NCBI GenBank assembly: GCA_004144935.1
Contig: SDZP01000056.1
Coordinates: 1-14,041, forward strand
DNA length: 14,041 nucleotides
Reading direction: 5' to 3'
Source: Caulobacteraceae bacterium
Lineage (GTDB): Bacteria; Pseudomonadota; Alphaproteobacteria; Caulobacterales; Caulobacteraceae
Part shown: positions 1-7,610 of the stretch, in pieces
How positions within the stretch are numbered: the stretch's first letter is position 1
How the letters are laid out: every line of letters starts with the position of its first letter
Notes under the pieces: model-generated
The model's database searches: none
Seen by the model: the letters and a program-made list of their open reading frames with translations, nothing else
What the model was told of the DNA's origin: nothing
Translations under genes and position numbers: made by a program

Positions 1-680
1 TCGCCCTCGACCTGGCCACGCGTGCGGAAGCGGAGGCGCTGGTCGAGACGCTGGGCGACAGCGTCGGCTTCTACAAGGTCGGGCTGCAGCTGCTGGCGAC
101 CGGCGGCATGGAGATGGCGCGGGACCTGAAGGCGCGCGGCCGGTCGGTGTTCCTCGACTGGAAACTGCACGACATCGGGGCGACGGTGGAAAAGGCGACG
201 GCGGCCATCGTCGCCAGCGGGGCCTGCGATCTCTTGACCGTGCATGCCGAGCCGCAGGTCATGGCGGCGGCGGTCAAGGGGCGCGGCGGCGAGCGGGCGG
301 CGAAAATCCTCGGCGTCACCGTGCTGACCAGCCTGACCGGACAGGACCTGGCCGAGCTGGGCTATGGCATGGGCGTCGAGGCGCTTATCGAGCGGCGGGT
401 GCGCCAGGCGATCGACGCCGGCATCGACGGCGTGGTCGCCAGCCCGCACGAGGCCCACATCGCGAGGCGCATCGGCGGCCCGGACTTCCTGGTGGTGACG
501 CCGGGGGTGCGGCCGGCCGGGGCGGCGATGAACGACCAGGCGCGGGCGGCGACCCCGGCCGACGCCCTGGCCGGCGGGGCCAGCCATCTGGTGGTCGGGC
601 GGCCGATCACGGCGGCGGGCGATCCGAAAGCGGCGGCGCGGGCGATCTGTGCGGAAATGGCGGGAACGGTCCCGGCCTGA
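1..680 (+). CDS. pyrF: Orotidine 5'-phosphate decarboxylase, 5' end cut off by the window
   Basis: Catalyses the last step of de novo UMP synthesis, decarboxylating OMP to UMP in the cytoplasm. The reading frame is open from base 3, so about 225 residues are visible. It begins inside the first beta strand (ALDLAT), so only a few N-terminal residues are missing. The substrate lysine region FYKVG is at visible residues 23-27. The catalytic Asp-x-Lys-x-x-Asp tetrad segment DWKLHDIGAT is at residues 52-61. The phosphate-binding parts are VTPGVRP, then DQARAATP, and the C-terminal VVGRPIT. Compared with the E. coli pattern DLKFHDIPNT, the Leu is Trp and Pro-Asn is Gly-Ala. All catalytic charges are kept, and I recall this form from Caulobacter-type enzymes. 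It stops 23 bp from the convergent moaC stop. The identification is secure; the start lies outside the window. Confidence 0.96.
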   Translation, partial: ALDLATRAEAEALVETLGDSVGFYKVGLQLLATGGMEMARDLKARGRSVFLDWKLHDIGATVEKATAAIVASGACDLLTVHAEPQVMAAAVKGRGGERAAKILGVTVLTSLTGQDLAELGYGMGVEALIERRVRQAIDAGIDGVVASPHEAHIARRIGGPDFLVVTPGVRPAGAAMNDQARAATPADALAGGASHLVVGRPITAAGDPKAAARAICAEMAGTVPA

Positions 681-703
681 CCTGTCTGGCCTCTAGGCCG
701 AGG

Positions 704-1171
704 TTAGCGCTTCCAGTCGCCCGACCTGCCGCCGGTCTTCGAAATCAGCCTCACCTGGTCGATGACCATGCCTTTGTCGGCCGCCTTCAGCATGTCGTAG
801 AGGGTCAGGCAGGCGACGGAGACGGCGGTCAGGGCTTCCATCTCCACACCCGTCGGGCCGGTGGTGCGGACCGTGGCGGTGACCTCGAAACCGTCGTCGC
901 AAGGGGTGACCACCACCCCGACCTTGCTCAGCGCCAGGGGATGGCACAGCGGGATCAGGTCGCTGGTGCGCTTGGCCGCCATGACCCCGGCCAGTTCGGC
1001 GGTGGTGATGACGTCGCCCTTGGCGGCCTTGCCGGTAACGGCCAGATCGCGGACCTCCGGCGACGTGCGGACCAGCCCCGTCGCCACCGCTTCGCGCAGG
1101 GTCGAGACCTTGTCCGAGACGTCGACCATCCTGGCCCGGCCCTGGTCGTCCAGGTGGGTGAGCCGGCTCAT
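704..1171 (-). CDS. moaC: Cyclic pyranopterin monophosphate synthase MoaC
   Basis: MoaC converts the 3',8-cyclo-GTP made by MoaA into cyclic pyranopterin monophosphate, the first stable molybdenum cofactor intermediate. The protein is 155 residues, the normal family length. Visible family blocks are ARMVDVSDK near the N-terminus (13-21), KRTSDLIPLCHPL (67-79), TGVEMEALTAVSVACLTLYDM (107-127), the catalytic Asp-Lys region ADKGM (131-135) and the C-terminal ISKTGGRSG (143-151). The start ATG overlaps the moaB stop in an ATGA, so it is probably translated by coupling as the last gene of the moa operon. A second minus-strand frame over the same bases is a shadow without family motifs. Confidence 0.97.
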   Translation of the reverse strand: MSRLTHLDDQGRARMVDVSDKVSTLREAVATGLVRTSPEVRDLAVTGKAAKGDVITTAELAGVMAAKRTSDLIPLCHPLALSKVGVVVTPCDDGFEVTATVRTTGPTGVEMEALTAVSVACLTLYDMLKAADKGMVIDQVRLISKTGGRSGDWKR

Positions 1172-1713
1172 GCCTCAAGCAACCGGGGCATCAACTCGAC
1201 CATGTTGCAGGGCCGGTGGCGGCTGTCGAGCTGGGCGGCGATGACCTTGTCCCAGCCGTCGCGCACGGCCCCGTTGGAGCCCGGCAGGCAGAAGACGAAG
1301 ACGCCGCCGACGATGCCGGCCAGGGCCCGCGACTGCAGGGTCGAGAGGCCGACGGTCTGGTAGCTGACCAGGTGGAAGATCACCGAGAAGCCGTCGATCT
1401 CCTTGTCGAACAGGGGCCGCACGGCTTCCGGCGTCACATCGCGCCCGGTGAGGCCGGTGCCGCCGGTGGTGACGATGGCGTCGACGCTGCCCGAGGCCAC
1501 CCAGGCCTGGATCTGCATGCGGATGTTGTCGACGTCGTCCCTGACCATCCGCTTGTCGGCCAGCTCGTGGCCGGCGTCGGTCACACGGGACGCCAGCAGG
1601 TGGCCGGAGGTGTCGCTTTCCTCGTCGCGGGTGTCGGAGACGGTCAGCACGGCGACCCGCACCGGCTTGAAGGCCCAGGCCTCGTCGATCTTGCCGCCAA
1701 TGGTCAGGCTCAT
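1168..1713 (-). CDS. moaB: MoaB/MogA-type molybdenum cofactor biosynthesis protein
   Basis: The 181-residue protein belongs to the MoaB/MogA (MoCF_biosynth) fold. The family binds molybdopterin and, in MogA, adenylates it to prime metal insertion. Visible motifs are the first strand with VSDTRD (25-30), the signature TTGGTGLTGRDVTPEA (82-97), and CLPGSNGAVRDGW (142-154), which lines the pterin site. The conserved Asp of GRDVTPEA is present. No separate mogA or moeA is in the window, so this protein may supply the adenylyltransferase step, but that is inference. E. coli MoaB is thought to be dispensable, while other bacterial MoaB proteins are active. Its ATG overlaps the moaE stop by four bases and its stop overlaps the moaC start by four bases. 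Confidence 0.93.
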   Translation of the reverse strand: MSLTIGGKIDEAWAFKPVRVAVLTVSDTRDEESDTSGHLLASRVTDAGHELADKRMVRDDVDNIRMQIQAWVASGSVDAIVTTGGTGLTGRDVTPEAVRPLFDKEIDGFSVIFHLVSYQTVGLSTLQSRALAGIVGGVFVFCLPGSNGAVRDGWDKVIAAQLDSRHRPCNMVELMPRLLEA

Positions 1714-2168
1714 TGCTCGTTCTCCGTATCCCAGCGTGCGGCGTCGGTCCTATCGCGGTCAGTGGGTTCGATCCAGCGGCTGCCGTCGGGGCCGTGCTCC
1801 TTCTTCCAGAAGGGCGCCCGCGACTTCAGCCAGTCCATCAGCTGGTCGCAGGCCTCGAAGGCGGCGCGGCGATGGGCGGCGGCGCAGGCCACGAAGACAA
1901 TGGCCTCGCCGGGCGCGATCGGCCCGATGCGGTGGACGACCAGGGCGTCCTGCAGGCCGAATCGGTGGATGGCCGCGTCCACTGCCCTGGTGATCTCAAG
2001 GTCGGTGAAACCCTCGTAGGCTTCCAGTTCGAGTGTCGTCGTCTGGCCGCCTTCGGCCCGGGCGAGTCCGGTGAAGCTGGCGATGGCGCCGGTCTCTTCG
2101 CGGTCCGCGGAGAAGCGGGTCAGGAGCGCGCCCGGGTCGAACGGCGCGGTCTGCAGGGTGACGCTCAT
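1710..2168 (-). CDS. moaE: Molybdopterin synthase catalytic subunit MoaE
   Basis: MoaE is the large subunit of the MoaD2-MoaE2 heterotetramer that inserts two sulfurs into cPMP to make molybdopterin. The predicted protein is 152 residues. The frame is open further upstream, but the ATG at 2168 gives the family N-terminus and overlaps the moaD stop by four bases, so I chose it. Motifs are TGAIASFTGLAR (26-37), HRIGPIAPGE (79-88), AHRRAAFEAC (98-107), and the catalytic lysine segment LKSRAPFWKKE (114-124) followed by DGSRWIE. The His-Arg pair at 99-100 and the lysines at 115, 122 and 123 match substrate-site residues known from E. coli MoaE. Its stop overlaps the moaB start by four bases. Confidence 0.96.
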   Translation of the reverse strand: MSVTLQTAPFDPGALLTRFSADREETGAIASFTGLARAEGGQTTTLELEAYEGFTDLEITRAVDAAIHRFGLQDALVVHRIGPIAPGEAIVFVACAAAHRRAAFEACDQLMDWLKSRAPFWKKEHGPDGSRWIEPTDRDRTDAARWDTENEQ

Positions 2169-2401
2169 CCGCCGCTCATCGGCGGCAGGAAGGCCACCTC
2201 GCTGGCCTGGGTCAGGGCCACGTCGGCGCGGACCAGCGCCTTGTCGACGGCGACCTGCACCGACGGGCCGTCCAGGGCCTCGGCGAGGCGGGGATCGACC
2301 GACAGGGCCGCGCGGAGGGCCGACAGGCTGGCGGCGTCCACGGTCTTCTCGCGCCAGCCGGCGATATCGGCGAAGCGGCCAAACAGCAGGACCCTGGCCA
2401 T
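2165..2401 (-). CDS. moaD: Molybdopterin synthase sulfur carrier subunit MoaD
   Basis: A 78-residue ubiquitin-fold sulfur carrier ending in FLPPMSGG. The C-terminal Gly-Gly is the site that is adenylated and thiocarboxylated in this family, and the tail inserts into the MoaE active site. The N-terminus VLLFGRFADIAGW is typical MoaD. Its ATG shares one base with the moaA stop (TGATG) and its stop overlaps the moaE start by four bases. MoaD and MoaE should therefore be made from the same message in linked amounts, as fits a stoichiometric complex. The activating MoeB/ThiF-type enzyme is not in the window. Confidence 0.95.
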   Translation of the reverse strand: MARVLLFGRFADIAGWREKTVDAASLSALRAALSVDPRLAEALDGPSVQVAVDKALVRADVALTQASEVAFLPPMSGG

Positions 2402-3435
2402 CAGCCGCCCGTCGTCGACATGTGGCGGCTGAGGGCCGGAGCGCCGCCGATGCGGAAGTCGTGGCCCCTGGGCTTGCCCATGATCGCCGTGCGGATGGCA
2501 TCGGCGAGCTCTGCGTCCGAGCCCCCCTGCCGCATCACCGCCCGCAGGTCGGTGGCGTCATCCTGGCCCAGGCAGGTGTGCAGGGTGCCGGTGCAGGTCA
2601 GGCGGACGCGATTGCAGGTTTCGCAGAAGTTGTGGCTGAGCGGGGTGATCAGGCCGAGCCGCCCGCCGGTCTCCCTGATCTGCAAATAGCGCGCCGGGCC
2701 GCCCGTGGAGAGGGGCAGGTCTTCCAGGGTCCAGTAGCTGGCCAGCTCGTCGCGGACGGCCTTCAGGCTGAGGTACTGATCGGTGCGGTCGCCTTCGACC
2801 TCGCCCAGCGGCATGGTCTCGATCAGGGTCAGGTCCATGCCCTCGCCATGGGCCCAGCGGATCAGGGCCGGAATCTCGGCGGCGTTGTCGCGGGCCAGGG
2901 CGACCGTGTTGATCTTCAGCTGGATGCCGGCGGCGCGGGCGACCTCGAGACCGGCCAGGACCTGGGCCAGGTCGCCGCCACGCGTCAGGGTCCTGAACAG
3001 GTCGGGCTTGAGGGTATCGAGCGAGACATTGATCCGCCGCACGCCGAGATCCGCCAGTTCGGCGGCATGGTGGGCCAGGCGGGTGCCGTTGGTGGTCAGT
3101 GTCAGTTCCTGCAGCGCACCGCTGCGCAGGTGGCGGGAGAGATTCCTGACCAGCTCCATGAAGCCCTTGCGGACCAGGGGCTCGCCGCCGGTCAGCCGCA
3201 GCTTCTTCACCCCCAGGCCGATGAAGACGGAGGCGACGCGGTCCAGTTCCTCGAGGCTAAGCACCTCGGCCTTGGGCAGGAAGACCATCCGCTCGGCCAT
3301 GCAATAGACGCAGCGCAGGTCACAGCGGTCGGTTACCGACACCCGCAGGTAGGAGACCCGGCGCGCGAAGGCGTCCAGCAGCGGCGGGGCTGCCGTGGCG
3401 GTCGCTTGCGCGGGAGGGGCGTCGTAGGGTGTCAT
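2401..3435 (-). CDS. moaA: GTP 3',8-cyclase MoaA (radical SAM)
   Basis: MoaA is the radical SAM enzyme that turns GTP into 3',8-cyclo-GTP, the committed step of molybdenum cofactor synthesis. The protein is 344 residues. The N-terminal [4Fe-4S] site is C38-x3-C42-x2-C45 (in TDRCDLRCVYCM), followed by the SAM-binding LTGGEP (81-86). The C-terminal cluster is C271-x2-C274-x13-C288, within FCETCNRVRLT. The chain ends in Gly-Gly, which is conserved and needed in MoaA. The frame stays open upstream as a high-GC artefact, but homology begins soon after the ATG at 3435. A weak Shine-Dalgarno-like GGGAAAG lies just upstream. It is the first gene of the moa operon and diverges from the MocA-like gene across only 30 bp. 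No Moco riboswitch fits in that gap. Confidence 0.97.
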   Translation of the reverse strand: MTPYDAPPAQATATAAPPLLDAFARRVSYLRVSVTDRCDLRCVYCMAERMVFLPKAEVLSLEELDRVASVFIGLGVKKLRLTGGEPLVRKGFMELVRNLSRHLRSGALQELTLTTNGTRLAHHAAELADLGVRRINVSLDTLKPDLFRTLTRGGDLAQVLAGLEVARAAGIQLKINTVALARDNAAEIPALIRWAHGEGMDLTLIETMPLGEVEGDRTDQYLSLKAVRDELASYWTLEDLPLSTGGPARYLQIRETGGRLGLITPLSHNFCETCNRVRLTCTGTLHTCLGQDDATDLRAVMRQGGSDAELADAIRTAIMGKPRGHDFRIGGAPALSRHMSTTGG

Positions 3436-3465
3436 CGTCTTTCCCAGAATAGGCGTGAAGCGGCG
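3436..3465. promoter_or_regulatory. Divergent moaA / mocA-like intergenic gap
   Basis: Only 30 bp separate the two start codons. Promoters for both directions must therefore overlap here or extend into the opposite gene. I cannot assign convincing -35 and -10 boxes for either side. There is no room for the structured Moco RNA that precedes moaA in enterobacteria. Confidence 0.4.
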
Positions 3466-4080
3466 ATGGCGACAGGGGTTCCGGCGGAAGGCCGCTTTGA
3501 GGCGATTGTTCTGGCCGCCGGCCTCAGCCGCCGGTTCGGCGGACCCAAGCTGCTCGCCCCCTGGCGGGACGGCGTGCTGCTGGACGCGGCGCTGGGCTGC
3601 GCCTTCGCCAGCCCGGCGCGCAGGGTGACCGTGGTCACCGGCGGGCATGCGGCGGGGGTGACGACGGCGGCGGCGGCGTTTGCGGCGCGGATCGGCGCGG
3701 CGGAGCGGCTGGCCGTCGTCCACGCGGCCGACCATGGCGAAGGGCTGTCGGCGTCGCTGCGGGCGGGGATCGCCAGTCTGCCGGAGGATGCCGACGGGGC
3801 GTTCGTATTCCTGGCCGACATGCCGGCCATTCCGCCGCAGGTGGCCGGCACGATGATCGGCGCCCTGACGGTGGAGCACGATGCGGCCGCCCCGGTGTTC
3901 GAGGGCCGGCGAGGGCATCCGGTGCTGCTTGGCCGCGCCCTGTTCGAGCCGATCCGCCATCTGACCGGGGACCACGGGGCCGGGCATCTGTTGAAGGACC
4001 TGGGAGGGCGGCTGGCTCTGGTCGAGGTCACCGATGCGGGGGTGCTGAAGGATGTCGATCGACCCGAGGATCTGGCGTAG
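3466..4080 (+). CDS. mocA: MocA-like molybdenum cofactor nucleotidyltransferase
   Basis: A 204-residue MobA/MocA-type NTP transferase (NTP_transf_3). The nucleotide-binding start is IVLAAGLSRRFGGPKLL (14-30), followed by APW and a GVLLD stretch. FLADMP (115-120) carries the metal-binding Asp. Next come RRGHPVLL (148-155), GDHGAGHLL (168-176) and the terminal DVDRPEDL. MobA has LAGG and transfers GMP, while MocA has TAAG and transfers CMP. The LAAG here together with the LAPW segment points to MocA-like chemistry, giving the cytosine dinucleotide cofactor of xanthine dehydrogenase-family enzymes. That specificity is inference; a general MobA-like role is the alternative. The ATG at 3466 is the first in-frame start that agrees with homology. 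The gene is divergent from moaA, which supports a cofactor role. Confidence 0.82.
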   Translation: MATGVPAEGRFEAIVLAAGLSRRFGGPKLLAPWRDGVLLDAALGCAFASPARRVTVVTGGHAAGVTTAAAAFAARIGAAERLAVVHAADHGEGLSASLRAGIASLPEDADGAFVFLADMPAIPPQVAGTMIGALTVEHDAAAPVFEGRRGHPVLLGRALFEPIRHLTGDHGAGHLLKDLGGRLALVEVTDAGVLKDVDRPEDLA

Positions 4081-4105
4081 CCAAACTCGCCGCCCGCCAG
4101 ACACT

Positions 4106-4211
4106 CCGATCGTCCTCGCGAATGCGGGGACCCAGACATCGGTGGACGCGGGCCGGACGGTTTCAAAGGCGGAGCCAGCGTCTGGATGCCCGCATGCGCG
4201 AGCATGATCGG
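4106..4211. repeat. Composite palindromic intergenic repeat
   Basis: The left arm, 4106-4137, and right arm, 4180-4211, are inverted copies. Over the inner 30 positions 25 match, and two more outer pairs match. The 42-bp centre is not clearly symmetric. Each arm carries a smaller palindromic core (CTCGCGAATGCGGGG on the left, CCCGCATGCGCGAG on the right). The arms resemble the widespread intergenic repeats read as 'DSRFRGND' when translated, found in many proteobacteria. It fills most of the gap between the mocA-like and DUF1287 genes and could act as a transcription terminator or mRNA stabiliser. Its function is unknown. Confidence 0.7.
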
Positions 4212-4218
4212 TGGGGAG

Positions 4219-4236
4219 GTGGGCGGAAGCGCCCAC
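4219..4236. repeat. Perfect 7-bp GC-rich hairpin upstream of the DUF1287 gene
   Basis: GTGGGCG and CGCCCAC flank a 4-base GAAG loop, giving a perfect stem. No U-run follows on the plus strand, so a canonical intrinsic terminator is unlikely. It lies 8 bp after the composite repeat and 32 bp before the chosen DUF1287 start, so it would be in that gene's leader if transcription starts further left. Confidence 0.5.
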
Positions 4237-4268
4237 AAGCCGCCGCAATGGTTCGGCGTGATCGATCC

Positions 4269-4859
4269 ATGTTCGACCGCCGTGTCCTGCTCATCGCCGG
4301 CCCCGCCCTGCTGCTGCCGGCGATGGCGCGAGCCGCTCCCGCCGACTGGGGCGAAAGGCTGGTGGCGGCCGCCCGAAGCCAGATCGGCAAGACCACCCTC
4401 TACGATCCGGCCTATGTCCGGCTGGCCTATCCCGGCGGCGACGTGCCGCTGGATCGCGGGGTCTGCAGCGACGTGGTCATCCGCGCCTACCGCACCGCCT
4501 TCGGCTTCGACCTGCAGGCGGCGGTGCACCGCGACATGGCCGCCAACTTCGGGGCCTATCCCAGGACCTGGGGCCTGCGCGGACCGGACCGGAACATCGA
4601 CCACCGGCGGGTGCCGAACCTGGAGGTCTATCTGCGCCGCCAGGGGGCCAGGCTGCCGCCGGAGACGCCCTGGAAGGCAGGCGACCTGATCACCCAGCGG
4701 CTGATGCCGGGCAGTCTGCCCCACATCCTGATCGCCACGGGCCGGCGCACGGCCACGGGCGAGGAGATCATCGTCGAGAACATCGGCGCCGGCGCCCAGC
4801 TGGGAACACCCCGAGCGATGGCCCAACTGACTGGTCATTTCAGGCTGCCGCCCGCTTAG
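4269..4859 (+). CDS. Secreted DUF1287 family protein
   Basis: Predicted 196-residue exported protein of the DUF1287 (YijF-like) family. The N-terminus has a twin arginine and hydrophobic stretch, FDRRVLLIAGPALLLP, ending in AMARA (residues 2-22). This is either a Sec signal or a Tat-like one. The mature part carries the family pattern: GVCSDVVIRAYR with Cys66, VHRDM (86-90), GAYPRTWGLRGPDRNIDHRR (95-114) and PHILIATG with His152. The conserved Cys and later His recall NlpC/P60-like cysteine hydrolases, and I infer a possible cell-envelope hydrolase role; the substrate is unknown. No good Shine-Dalgarno is visible. An in-frame ATG at 4248 would add MVRRDRS, so the start is uncertain by seven codons. 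It is flanked by two palindromic repeats. Confidence 0.85.
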   Translation: MFDRRVLLIAGPALLLPAMARAAPADWGERLVAAARSQIGKTTLYDPAYVRLAYPGGDVPLDRGVCSDVVIRAYRTAFGFDLQAAVHRDMAANFGAYPRTWGLRGPDRNIDHRRVPNLEVYLRRQGARLPPETPWKAGDLITQRLMPGSLPHILIATGRRTATGEEIIVENIGAGAQLGTPRAMAQLTGHFRLPPA

Positions 4860-4876
4860 CGGTGAAATCCACCTCC

Positions 4877-4953
4877 GATCTTCCTGACGGAAGTCAGGCC
4901 TCAACCGGCCACCCCGCGCCAGGACGTGGATCCTGACTTTCGTCAGGACAATC
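4877..4953. repeat. Second palindromic repeat, paired hairpins upstream of argG
   Basis: Two small hairpins sit 32 bp apart: CCTGAC-GGAA-GTCAGG (4883-4898) and TCCTGAC-TTTC-GTCAGGA (4931-4948). The wider segments 4877-4898 and 4932-4953 are also inverted copies of one another, matching at 19 of 22 positions. The whole can therefore fold either as two hairpins or as one long stem. The design (gatc, then cct, a short palindrome and agg) resembles the element at 4106-4211 although the sequence differs. It lies downstream of the DUF1287 stop and could serve as a bidirectional terminator or barrier before argG. Confidence 0.65.
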
Positions 4954-4965
4954 GGGCAAGCAGGG

Positions 4966-4993
4966 TTGACCCAAACGCCCCATCGGCGTTGAA
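4966..4993 (+). promoter_or_regulatory. Weak candidate argG promoter
   Basis: TTGACCC at 4966-4972 is a good -35 match for an alphaproteobacterial housekeeping promoter. About 13 bp later GCGTTGAA (4986-4993) matches the Caulobacter-type -10 (GCTANAWC) poorly. It lies between the repeat element and the argG start, where a promoter is expected. The -10 is doubtful. Confidence 0.25.
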
Positions 4994-5030
4994 GGCGCGG
5001 ACTTTGTTTTCCCGCCAAAAGGACCGCGCC

Positions 5031-6260
<1,230 letters not shown>

Positions 6261-6272
6261 GCGCCTGTCGGT

Positions 6273-7553
6273 CTAGGGACGGTCGGGCGCGATCCGCAGC
6301 ACCTGGCCGGCCTTGTCGTCGGTCAGCCAGATCGCCCCGTCGGCCGCCACCGCGACACCGACCGGCGCGCCCTGCCTGCGGCCCCTGGCGGCGCCCCAGC
6401 CGGGGGTGAGCACCAGCGGCTCGGCGGCCGGACCCGGACCATAGGCGCGCGGCGCGCCGCCGTAGATCGGAAAGCGGGCCCCGCCTTTCGTCGTCGGCAC
6501 GCCCTGGCTGTCGGTCTCGAAGGCGACCAGCCGGCCGCCGGTCGAGCGGTAGCCGTGCCAGGTCATCAGCAGCCGGCCGCGCAAGGCCGGGAACATGGCG
6601 CCGTCGTACCAGGTCATGTCGAGCGGCGCGCTGTGCGGCGGCAACAGGATGGCGGCCTTGAAGACGCCGGTGCGCTGGCAATGGAAGGCGATTTTGCCGG
6701 ACCCCGCCCAGCCGGGCGAGGCCTGACCGGCCGCGTCGCAATAGGGCCAGCCGTAGCTGGGAACGCCTTCCTTGCCCGTGCCGCGAATGACGTTGATCTC
6801 GTCTAACGGCGCCCAGCGGGCCGGGCTATCGTAGCTGTTCTCGCCCTGCAGCAGGGCGCCTGAGGGATGCGCCGCCAGGGCCAGGGAATTGCGCAGGCCG
6901 GTGGCGACCACCGTCCAGTCGGGCGACCAGCCCCCCTGGCCGTCGGGGGCGTAGCGGCGCAGTTGGCCGGCCTCCTTCAGATCGGGGCAGTCGTCGCCAG
7001 GCCGGCGGCCCCGGGCGTCGAGGCACTGGTCGGAGGGGGCGCCGATGTTGACGATCAGGGCGCCGTCGGGGGCGAAGACGAACTTGCTCAAGGGATGGCG
7101 GTTCTCGTGCAGCCGGTTGTCCGGCAGGCCGGTGACCACCGGCTCGATGCTGGCGGCCGGATCGGCGGCCTCCGGATCGAAGCGGAAGATGCGGCTCATC
7201 TCGCCGACGTAGAGGCGGCCATCGGGGCCGATGCCCAGGGCGTGGGGCAGGTTGAGGCCGCCGAGCAGCCGGGTAAGCCGGGCCGGTCGCCCGGGGGCGG
7301 CGCTCAGGCGCCAGATCGCGCCCCTGGCCGTGCCCCAGCCGCCCAGATCGCTGACGATCCAGTCGCCGCCGGGCAGCTGGACCAGCGACCGCGGCAGCCG
7401 CATCTGGCGCGGCGGGCCGACGACGAGGCCGGCGCAGTAGCCCTTGGCCATGCCGATGTCGGCGCGGGGGTAGCCGTCGCAGGTGGCGGACGGCTGGGCG
7501 GCGGCCGGGGCGGCGAGGAGGGTCAGGAACAGGAGGAGGGCAAGGACGCGCAT
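6273..7553 (-). CDS. Secreted PQQ-dependent sugar dehydrogenase-like beta-propeller
   Basis: A 426-residue protein of the glucose/sorbosone dehydrogenase (GSDH, soluble PQQ dehydrogenase) type. It starts with a clear Sec signal peptide, MRVLALLLFLTLLAAPAAA, with likely cleavage before Gln20. Propeller-strand signatures include NLPHALGIGPDGRLYVGE (101-118), KFVFAPDGALIVNIG (157-171), ATGLRNSLALAAHPSGALL (217-235), DEINVI (251-256), SYGWPYC (266-272) and VGVAVAADGAIWLTDD (398-413). Six cysteines (25, 40, 177, 189, 272, 292) suggest disulfides, fitting a periplasmic location. The expected activity is PQQ-linked oxidation of a sugar or related alcohol; the substrate cannot be read from the sequence and some family members lack activity. 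An ATG eight bases upstream is out of frame. No pqq genes are nearby. Confidence 0.85.
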   Translation of the reverse strand: MRVLALLLFLTLLAAPAAAQPSATCDGYPRADIGMAKGYCAGLVVGPPRQMRLPRSLVQLPGGDWIVSDLGGWGTARGAIWRLSAAPGRPARLTRLLGGLNLPHALGIGPDGRLYVGEMSRIFRFDPEAADPAASIEPVVTGLPDNRLHENRHPLSKFVFAPDGALIVNIGAPSDQCLDARGRRPGDDCPDLKEAGQLRRYAPDGQGGWSPDWTVVATGLRNSLALAAHPSGALLQGENSYDSPARWAPLDEINVIRGTGKEGVPSYGWPYCDAAGQASPGWAGSGKIAFHCQRTGVFKAAILLPPHSAPLDMTWYDGAMFPALRGRLLMTWHGYRSTGGRLVAFETDSQGVPTTKGGARFPIYGGAPRAYGPGPAAEPLVLTPGWGAARGRRQGAPVGVAVAADGAIWLTDDKAGQVLRIAPDRP

Positions 7554-7610
7554 GCCGGCATTGGGGCGCGGGCGGCCTGCGGGGTCAACCGTCACCGCCG
7601 GCCCTGGGCG

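Noticed and set aside
150..185. Trp and Gly-Ala substitutions in the OMP decarboxylase active-site segment as a novel variant
   Set aside because: All catalytic residues are present and I recall the same form in Caulobacter-type PyrF, so it is probably ordinary for the clade.
688..699. GGCC-TCTA-GGCC hairpin between pyrF and moaC as a bidirectional terminator
   Set aside because: A stem of only four pairs with no T-run on either side is too weak to call.
2169..2501. Upstream extension of the moaE frame
   Set aside because: It overlaps moaD and the end of moaA in another frame. The ATG at 2168 fits homology and the ATGA junction.
2071..3465. Long upstream extension of the mocA-like frame
   Set aside because: The extension is antisense to moaA, moaD and moaE, and homology begins right after the ATG at 3466.
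3436..4248. Upstream extension of the moaA frame to 615 residues
   Set aside because: The added part is antisense to the mocA-like gene and reads through the repeat. MoaA homologues start near the ATG at 3435.
4926..5030. Upstream ATG for argG adding 35 residues
   Set aside because: The added residues come from the palindromic repeat. The GTG at 5031 has a good ribosome binding site and the family N-terminus.
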